Part shown: piece after piece, positions 15,836-19,959 of the stretch
How positions within the stretch are numbered: position 1 is the stretch's first letter
Layout of the letters: each line of letters starts with the position of its first letter
NCBI GenBank assembly: GCA_004356385.1
Contig: SMXL01000003.1
Coordinates: 1-19,959, forward strand
Origin: Bacteroidota bacterium
GTDB lineage: Bacteria; Bacteroidota; Rhodothermia; Rhodothermales; UBA10348
Direction of reading: 5' to 3'
Length of the DNA stretch: 19,959 bases
The notes under the pieces: generated by a model
Seen by the model: the letters and a program-made list of their open reading frames with translations, nothing else
Database searches by the model: none
What the model was told of the DNA's origin: nothing
Program-made: the position numbers and the translations under genes

Positions 15836-16742
15836 GCGGGCCCCAATAGGTGCCCTCGTGGCAGCGCTGCTGGTCTTACTCTCAGCCTGCGACGAAACGT
15901 TGATTGACCCGTTCAAGGCGGGAGATAAGTACTTCACCGTTTACGGATTCATTGATCAGTTGGAAACCCGGCACTCACTTCGGGTGATTCCGGTGACTCG
16001 CTCCGGTGAAATTATTCGATCTCCATCGGATCCGGATGCGAAGTTGGATGCGCTCGTTTATACGATCGATGATCTTACTGGCAAACGAATTCGTTGGGAT
16101 CACCATTTGATCCCGTTCGAGAACGGGACGTACGGTCACGTTTTTACTGCCGATTTTGTCGTTTTTGCCCAACGCAAATACCGACTCGAAATTATTCGTG
16201 GCGATGGGAAAATGACGACAGCAGAAACGCGCGTACCCTATATCCCAGATCCAGCGCTGTTTATTCGTGGACCAGAAGTCTTCTCAGCCGATTCTTCCAC
16301 GATTCACCAGGATATCCGCATTCCCCAGATCGCTTCTCCGTGGGGAATCCAGGCGGTATACGGGTGGAGACGAGGGCCGGATGGGCGACGAGTGTTTGTA
16401 GATTATGGAAGACCGGGGGGTCCAACGGACGATGGGGGCTGGCAACTTCGTTTAAATATATCCGAAGATCAGATAAGCGTTCGGCAAGACCTTGAGCAAG
16501 CGATCAACGATCAATTGATCCGTCCTACTGATCTGATCTGGTTAGCATCAGCAGGTCTTCAGATTCGAGTTCTTGACCAAAACTGGGATCCGCCCGATGG
16601 AATATTCGATCCGGAGGTGCTTGCGCAGCCTGGCGCCCTTTCCAATGTTCTAAACGGGTACGGTCTGTTCGGGTCCATAGGATTGTACATCCAGGAATGG
16701 AACGTGGAGCACCTATCCATGTCTCTCGGTTACGACCTCTAA
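15825..16742 (+). CDS. DUF4249-like lipoprotein, second of a tandem pair
   Basis: A 305-residue predicted lipoprotein with a canonical lipobox (LLSAC, Cys22) after a hydrophobic segment (about 7-20). It is a clear paralogue of the gene just before it: after the Cys both read as acidic, IDPF, Y-(Y/F)-TVYGF, RVIPVTR, then YGHVF, DGKM, VPYI, GPEVFSADS, and end with NGYG-x-FGSIGLYIQEWN and LGYD. More than half of the aligned residues are identical by eye, so this is a tandem duplication that has since diverged. The frame is open back to 15669, but those codons lie inside the first gene; the ATG at 15825 yields a proper lipoprotein signal and overlaps the previous stop by 11 bases, suggesting coupled translation. 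Function is unknown. Confidence 0.75.
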   Translation: MIFKRAPIGALVAALLVLLSACDETLIDPFKAGDKYFTVYGFIDQLETRHSLRVIPVTRSGEIIRSPSDPDAKLDALVYTIDDLTGKRIRWDHHLIPFENGTYGHVFTADFVVFAQRKYRLEIIRGDGKMTTAETRVPYIPDPALFIRGPEVFSADSSTIHQDIRIPQIASPWGIQAVYGWRRGPDGRRVFVDYGRPGGPTDDGGWQLRLNISEDQISVRQDLEQAINDQLIRPTDLIWLASAGLQIRVLDQNWDPPDGIFDPEVLAQPGALSNVLNGYGLFGSIGLYIQEWNVEHLSMSLGYDL

Positions 16743-16810
16743 TGGGAGCACTCTGCATCCTGACGCAGGACGATCCGTAGTATTGTCAGATTCAGCATGA
16801 AAGGCGATTT

Positions 16811-16879
16811 ATGGCATTCTGGAAACAATTCAAGAGAGCGCTGAAAGCCCGGCTATTTTTCTGGCGGCGATCAGTCTGA
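16811..16879 (+). CDS. Possible 22-residue basic peptide
   Basis: An ATG preceded by AAAGG six bases upstream, a good ribosome binding site for this window, opens a 22-codon frame (MAFWKQFKRALKARLFFWRR, then SV and stop). The product has seven Lys/Arg and no acidic residues, with aromatic residues spaced as in an amphipathic helix. It sits between the second lipoprotein gene and terC. At this length it may be chance, a leader peptide or a true small protein; nothing known is recognised. Confidence 0.2.
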   Translation: MAFWKQFKRALKARLFFWRRSV

Positions 16880-16918
16880 GTAACTCGGGCGCACTGCTTA
16901 GCACAATGGGTTGCCTTC

Positions 16919-16975
16919 ATTCTCGAAGGTGCGAAAATTCAGGAACGAGAATTCATGCATAAAAACTCTTGCATG
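16919..16975 (+). promoter_or_regulatory. Two small hairpins upstream of terC
   Basis: ATTCTCG (16919-16925) pairs with CGAGAAT (16946-16952), a perfect 7-base stem around 20 bases. Immediately after, CATGCA (16954-16959) pairs with TGCATG (16970-16975) around TAAAAACTCT. Both lie 56-113 bases before the terC start and could be part of a leader RNA or binding sites. No conserved yybP-ykoY (Mn2+) riboswitch sequence is seen. The rest of the 289-base gap (16743-17031) shows only the possible small peptide. Confidence 0.25.
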
Positions 16976-17031
16976 CGTATCGTTCGATGTGAATGCCCGC
17001 GTCATCCACCGGATCATGCTTCTTCGATACT

Positions 17032-17784
17032 ATGTTCGATTGGTTTTCAGATCCACAGGCCTGGATTGCGCTCGGTACGCTGACGGCACTCGAAATTGTG
17101 TTGGGTATCGATAACATCATCTTCATTTCGATTCTGGCCAATCGACTGCCATCGGATCAGCAGAATGCGGCTCGGCTGGTGGGATTGGCGTTGGCGCTGT
17201 TCGGACGGGTCGCACTCCTGTTGTCGCTGACGTTCATCATGCGTCTGACCGATCCCATCTTTACGGTGCTCGAAGCCGCTATTTCCGGGAGGGATATCAT
17301 CCTGATGCTCGGCGGATTGTTTCTGCTGGCCAAAAGCACGCACGAGATCCACGAAAAGCTCGAGGGGTCTGGAATCGACGGTTATAAGGGAAAAGCCGCG
17401 TCTTTCGCTTCTGTGCTCGTTCAAATACTGATTCTGGATCTCATCTTTTCACTGGATTCCGTGATAACGGCTGTTGGGATGGTAGATATCGTCCCCGTCA
17501 TGGTAACGGCGATCGTCATTGCAGTTCTTTTTATGATGGTAAGCGCTCGTGCGGTTTCGGAATTCATCGAAGACCACCCGACCATAAAAATGCTTGCACT
17601 GGCCTTTTTACTCATGGTTGGAGTCGCCCTGATTGCGGAAAGCATGGACGTTCACATTCCACGAGGATACATTTATTTCGCGATGGCATTTTCCGTGCTT
17701 GTGGAAATGCTCAATCTGAAATTGCGGGACAAGACGGTCGAGCCGGTCGAGCTGAGAGGGGTGCCGAGAGAGGACGACCGGTAG
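17032..17784 (+). CDS. TerC-family integral membrane protein
   Basis: A 250-residue polytopic membrane protein of the TerC family. The family's acidic signature motifs are visible in helices: GIDN (25-28, in EIVLGIDNIIF) and SLDS (140-143, in LDLIFSLDSVITAVGM), with a cytoplasmic KSTHEIHEKLEG loop (101-112) typical of the YjbE/YkoY/TerC group. Related proteins have been linked to manganese export, metal loading of exported proteins and tellurite resistance; the role here is unproven. Start: the ATG at 17032 gives the conserved N-terminus (MFDWFSDPQAWIALGTL). An ATG at 16993 in frame would add 13 residues not typical of the family. It ends three bases from the stop of the convergent phosphatase gene, so the two transcripts probably overlap. 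Confidence 0.88.
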   Translation: MFDWFSDPQAWIALGTLTALEIVLGIDNIIFISILANRLPSDQQNAARLVGLALALFGRVALLLSLTFIMRLTDPIFTVLEAAISGRDIILMLGGLFLLAKSTHEIHEKLEGSGIDGYKGKAASFASVLVQILILDLIFSLDSVITAVGMVDIVPVMVTAIVIAVLFMMVSARAVSEFIEDHPTIKMLALAFLLMVGVALIAESMDVHIPRGYIYFAMAFSVLVEMLNLKLRDKTVEPVELRGVPREDDR

Positions 17785-17787
17785 GGT

Positions 17788-18987
17788 CTACGGATCTCTC
17801 TTGATGACCACAACGGTCATGTCATCTTCCAGTATATCGGATTCATGGTGGAGGGCGAGCGCTGTCTTAAATACGTGATCCACCAGGTCGTCGGCCGAGA
17901 GATGTTTGTTCGCCTGAACCATCTCAATGAGTCCCTCTGTTTCTAGAGGTTCGCCAGACTCAGTGATACGCTCCGTTACACCGTCGGTAAACAGGACGAG
18001 AATTCCGCCTGGTGGAATGTGAGCGAACGCCCGATCGAGAGAAACATCGGCGATCGGTCCTAGAATCATCCCTGTCGGCTCGAGCTGCTGTACCTTTTCT
18101 CCGTTGATGATGAGGCCCGGTACATGCCCCGCGTTGGCGTATAGTAGATTTCCGTTTTTTTCCAGTTCGGTGTAAAGAACGGAGATAAACCGCGTGGAGT
18201 ACGTCGTGCGGTGAATCTCGCGGTTGAGTTTTTTCATCGTGTAGAGCATCCGAAGGTGCGTCCCCATCCCCATTCGAAGACCCATGATCACATCCCGGAC
18301 GAGGAGTGCGGCCGGCAATCCGTGACCGCTGGCGTCGCCGACAACCACGCCCATGATGTCATCCGTCATGGAGATGAAATCGTAGAAATCCCCGCCGGCG
18401 GCTTCAGCGGGCTTCATGCGGGCGGCAATATCGAAGCCCGGAAAGGACGGGGGCCTTGCCGGGATCAGACTCCTCTGAATTTCAGCCGCTTTCTCCAGGT
18501 CGCTGAGCGCGACTTCGGATCGCAATCGATTGTTCAGTGCTGAGCGAACAGCGTTCAACATGAAAGCAATTTCTTCCCGATTCCAACCCGGTAGCAGGCA
18601 GTAAACAAATATCCATCGCTGCACAGGGTGAAATGAGACGACGAATGCAACGGGGGTCGCATTTTCCGTTTTTCTCTCCGCGTAGAGCTCAGGGCTTTCA
18701 TCCGGGTTGTCAAAAATGTACCCGCCGTGAACGTTCAGAAGCTCTGTCGTGACGGAATCGACCGGAAACGTCGCATCCAGTGTTGCCTTCTCCCCTACGT
18801 GGGCCCGAAGAACCCAATGGTCGCCCTGCTCTTCGAAGAGATGACCGCACCCGATGTTCAACTCATCGCCAAAAGTCTCCTGGAGAACTTTTAGAATACC
18901 GGGGAGGAATGCCTTGTCGTGGGGATCCTCAGCGATTTCGCCGAAGAGCTGGTCCATTTTTCGATATAACGATTTTGGGTCGATCAT
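17788..18987 (-). CDS. GAF-like/SpoIIE-type PP2C protein phosphatase (RsbU-like)
   Basis: A 399-residue signalling protein. Residues 1-157 look like a GAF-type sensor domain (weak match). A short helical linker follows (ALSDLEKAAEIQRSLIP, 160-176, the usual entry into this phosphatase type), then a SpoIIE/PP2C catalytic domain to the end. The metal-binding acidic residues are present: Asp200 and Asp203 (GGDFYD), Asp218 (VGDASGHG), Asp335 (LFTDGVTE) and Asp388/389 (EDDMTVVV). Such proteins dephosphorylate anti-sigma-factor antagonists in partner-switching pathways; no antagonist or anti-sigma gene is in the window. The ATG at 18987 starts 74 bases after the dnaB stop on the same strand, so it may be co-transcribed with dnaB or have its own promoter in that gap. 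Confidence 0.88.
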   Translation of the reverse strand: MIDPKSLYRKMDQLFGEIAEDPHDKAFLPGILKVLQETFGDELNIGCGHLFEEQGDHWVLRAHVGEKATLDATFPVDSVTTELLNVHGGYIFDNPDESPELYAERKTENATPVAFVVSFHPVQRWIFVYCLLPGWNREEIAFMLNAVRSALNNRLRSEVALSDLEKAAEIQRSLIPARPPSFPGFDIAARMKPAEAAGGDFYDFISMTDDIMGVVVGDASGHGLPAALLVRDVIMGLRMGMGTHLRMLYTMKKLNREIHRTTYSTRFISVLYTELEKNGNLLYANAGHVPGLIINGEKVQQLEPTGMILGPIADVSLDRAFAHIPPGGILVLFTDGVTERITESGEPLETEGLIEMVQANKHLSADDLVDHVFKTALALHHESDILEDDMTVVVIKRDP

Positions 18988-19061
18988 CTACAAATAATTT
19001 GACGAATTTTGAAAGCCACTCCCTAACCCGACCTTGGAAGAAAAGATTCAGCTAAAGGAGC

Positions 19062-19959
19062 CTAGAACGGAGCGTCTCCCGACGGGGGTTTTTCAGATGT
19101 GGCCACGTCATCAGAGTCGCCGCCGCCCTCGACCTGGTAGTCGCTGGGAGCGAAGTACGTCGTCAGGTTTTCGAACCTGGCATACTGATCGATGAACGCG
19201 AGTGTGACGTCGCCGGTAGGGCCATTTCTCTGTTTTCCGATTAAAACTTCGGCCAGACCTTCTGTTGAATTGCCGTTGTCATCTACCATAATTCCATATC
19301 GCTCTGCTCTATAGATGAAGCATACGACATCTGCATCCTGCTCGATCGATCCTGACTCTCGAAGGTCGGAGAGCATCGGGCGTTTGTCTCCGCCGCGAGT
19401 TTCAACAGCCCGGCTTAGCTGAGATAGCGCGATGACCGGGACGTCGAGTTCCTTTGCGAGCGACTTGAGCGAGCGCGAAATGTGTGCGATTTCCTGTTCG
19501 CGATTGGCATTCTTATTGGAAAGCGTTCCGTGCATAAGCTGCATGTAATCCAGGATGACCAGCCCGATATCGTGTTCGGCTTTCAGCCTCCGACACTTTG
19601 CCCGGAGTTCGAGGATGGTCAGACCGGGAGTATCGTCTATGTAAATTGGAGCTGCGGAGAGTCGACCGGCCGCGCGGGCCAGATGAGGCCAATCATCGTC
19701 CTTGAGGCGACCCGTTCGAGCGCGCTGAGCGTCCACTCGAGCCTCGGACGTAAGAAGGCGCTGGGCGAGTTGCTGCGCACTCATCTCCAGCGAGAAGAAG
19801 GCGACGCCGGTCGGGTTTTCCGGGTTCAGAGCCGCATTTCTGGCTGCCGCCAGAGCGAAAGCGGTTTTGCCCATGGACGGTCGGGCGGCGATGATAATGA
19901 GATCGGAATTCTGCCATCCACCGGTCATTTGATCGATTCGGTGGAACCCACATGGTATA
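19062..19959 (-). CDS. dnaB: Replicative DNA helicase DnaB, C-terminal part
   Basis: The gene is cut by the window edge; the visible 298 residues are the C-terminal RecA-like motor domain of the hexameric helicase that unwinds DNA at the replication fork. The frame is open to the last base and begins with the family's linker/motif 1 region ([15 protein letters not shown]), followed by Walker A (ARPSMGKTA), FFSLEMS, Walker B (VILDYMQL), SQLSRAVE and the arginine-finger region ([14 protein letters not shown]). No intein interrupts these motifs, although DnaB is a common intein host. The C-terminus ends in an acidic, probably disordered tail (about 25 residues). The Cys in PCGF replaces the more usual Thr. 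The start lies outside the window. Confidence 0.95.
   Translation of the reverse strand, partial: IPCGFHRIDQMTGGWQNSDLIIIAARPSMGKTAFALAAARNAALNPENPTGVAFFSLEMSAQQLAQRLLTSEARVDAQRARTGRLKDDDWPHLARAAGRLSAAPIYIDDTPGLTILELRAKCRRLKAEHDIGLVILDYMQLMHGTLSNKNANREQEIAHISRSLKSLAKELDVPVIALSQLSRAVETRGGDKRPMLSDLRESGSIEQDADVVCFIYRAERYGIMVDDNGNSTEGLAEVLIGKQRNGPTGDVTLAFIDQYARFENLTTYFAPSDYQVEGGGDSDDVATSEKPPSGDAPF

Noticed and set aside
16758..16770. Terminator hairpin TCCTG-ACG-CAGGA after the lipoprotein pair
   Set aside because: The stem is only five bases and no T-tract follows, so it is not a convincing factor-independent terminator.
16743..17031. yybP-ykoY manganese riboswitch ahead of terC
   Set aside because: Expected by family habit, but its conserved loop sequences are not present; only two short simple hairpins are seen.
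16911..17114. A 67-codon plus-strand frame overlapping the start of terC
   Set aside because: It runs out of frame into terC, shows no domain, and the terC frame is strongly supported.
19062..19959. Intein within DnaB
   Set aside because: The Walker A, Walker B and following motifs are uninterrupted in the visible part, so no intein is present there.
1..19959. CRISPR arrays, insertion sequences, prophage or defence genes
   Set aside because: No regularly spaced repeats, terminal inverted repeats, transposase, integrase or recognised defence protein were found on either strand.

Overview
The window is a chromosomal stretch that looks like a Bacteroidota-related bacterium, most likely of the Rhodothermota/Balneolota type. 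This is inferred from two DUF4249-like lipoproteins, a Tlc/NTT-like permease of the kind common in that group, weak or absent Shine-Dalgarno sequences at most starts, and moderate GC. No rRNA, tRNA, CRISPR array, transposase or integrase is visible, so it reads as core or metabolic genome rather than a mobile island.

Layout. At the left edge is the C-terminus of a PAP2 phosphatase (+). It converges on a two-gene minus-strand unit: a Tlc/NTT-like membrane carrier followed by a Tat-exported aldo/keto reductase. Across a 281-base divergent gap lies a small membrane-anchored protein with Sel1-like character (+).

The centre (3408-12933, all minus strand) is one tightly packed seven-gene run that encodes reductive pyrimidine catabolism from uptake to central metabolism. 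In transcription order it contains a beta-ureidopropionase-type amidohydrolase, an NCS1 nucleobase transporter, an AGXT2-like aminotransferase, dihydropyrimidinase, a CoA-acylating (methyl)malonate-semialdehyde dehydrogenase, PreT and PreA. Expected flow: uracil or thymine is imported by the NCS1 carrier and reduced by PreTA. Dihydropyrimidinase opens the ring, and the amidohydrolase removes the carbamoyl group, giving beta-alanine or 3-aminoisobutyrate. The aminotransferase converts this to the semialdehyde, and the dehydrogenase forms acetyl-CoA or propionyl-CoA. Gaps within the run are 36 bases or less, with one ATGA start/stop overlap. A sigma70-like promoter and an overlapping inverted repeat lie upstream of the first gene. 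An SSS-family (PutP-like) sodium symporter lies just upstream on the same strand.

The right part holds two tandem, overlapping, clearly paralogous lipoproteins (+), then a 289-base gap with a possible 22-codon basic peptide and two small hairpins, then a TerC-family membrane protein (+). TerC converges, with a 3-base gap, on a GAF-like/SpoIIE (PP2C) phosphatase (-). The C-terminal half of the replicative helicase DnaB (-) runs off the right edge.

The individual gene families are known. The most interesting aspects are the compact, mammalian-like complete pyrimidine pathway (DPYD/DPYS/UPB1/AGXT2/ALDH6A1 counterparts side by side), the variant residues and linker in PreA, the tandem lipoprotein pair, and unexplained small elements before terC. 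I found no convincing wholly new system.
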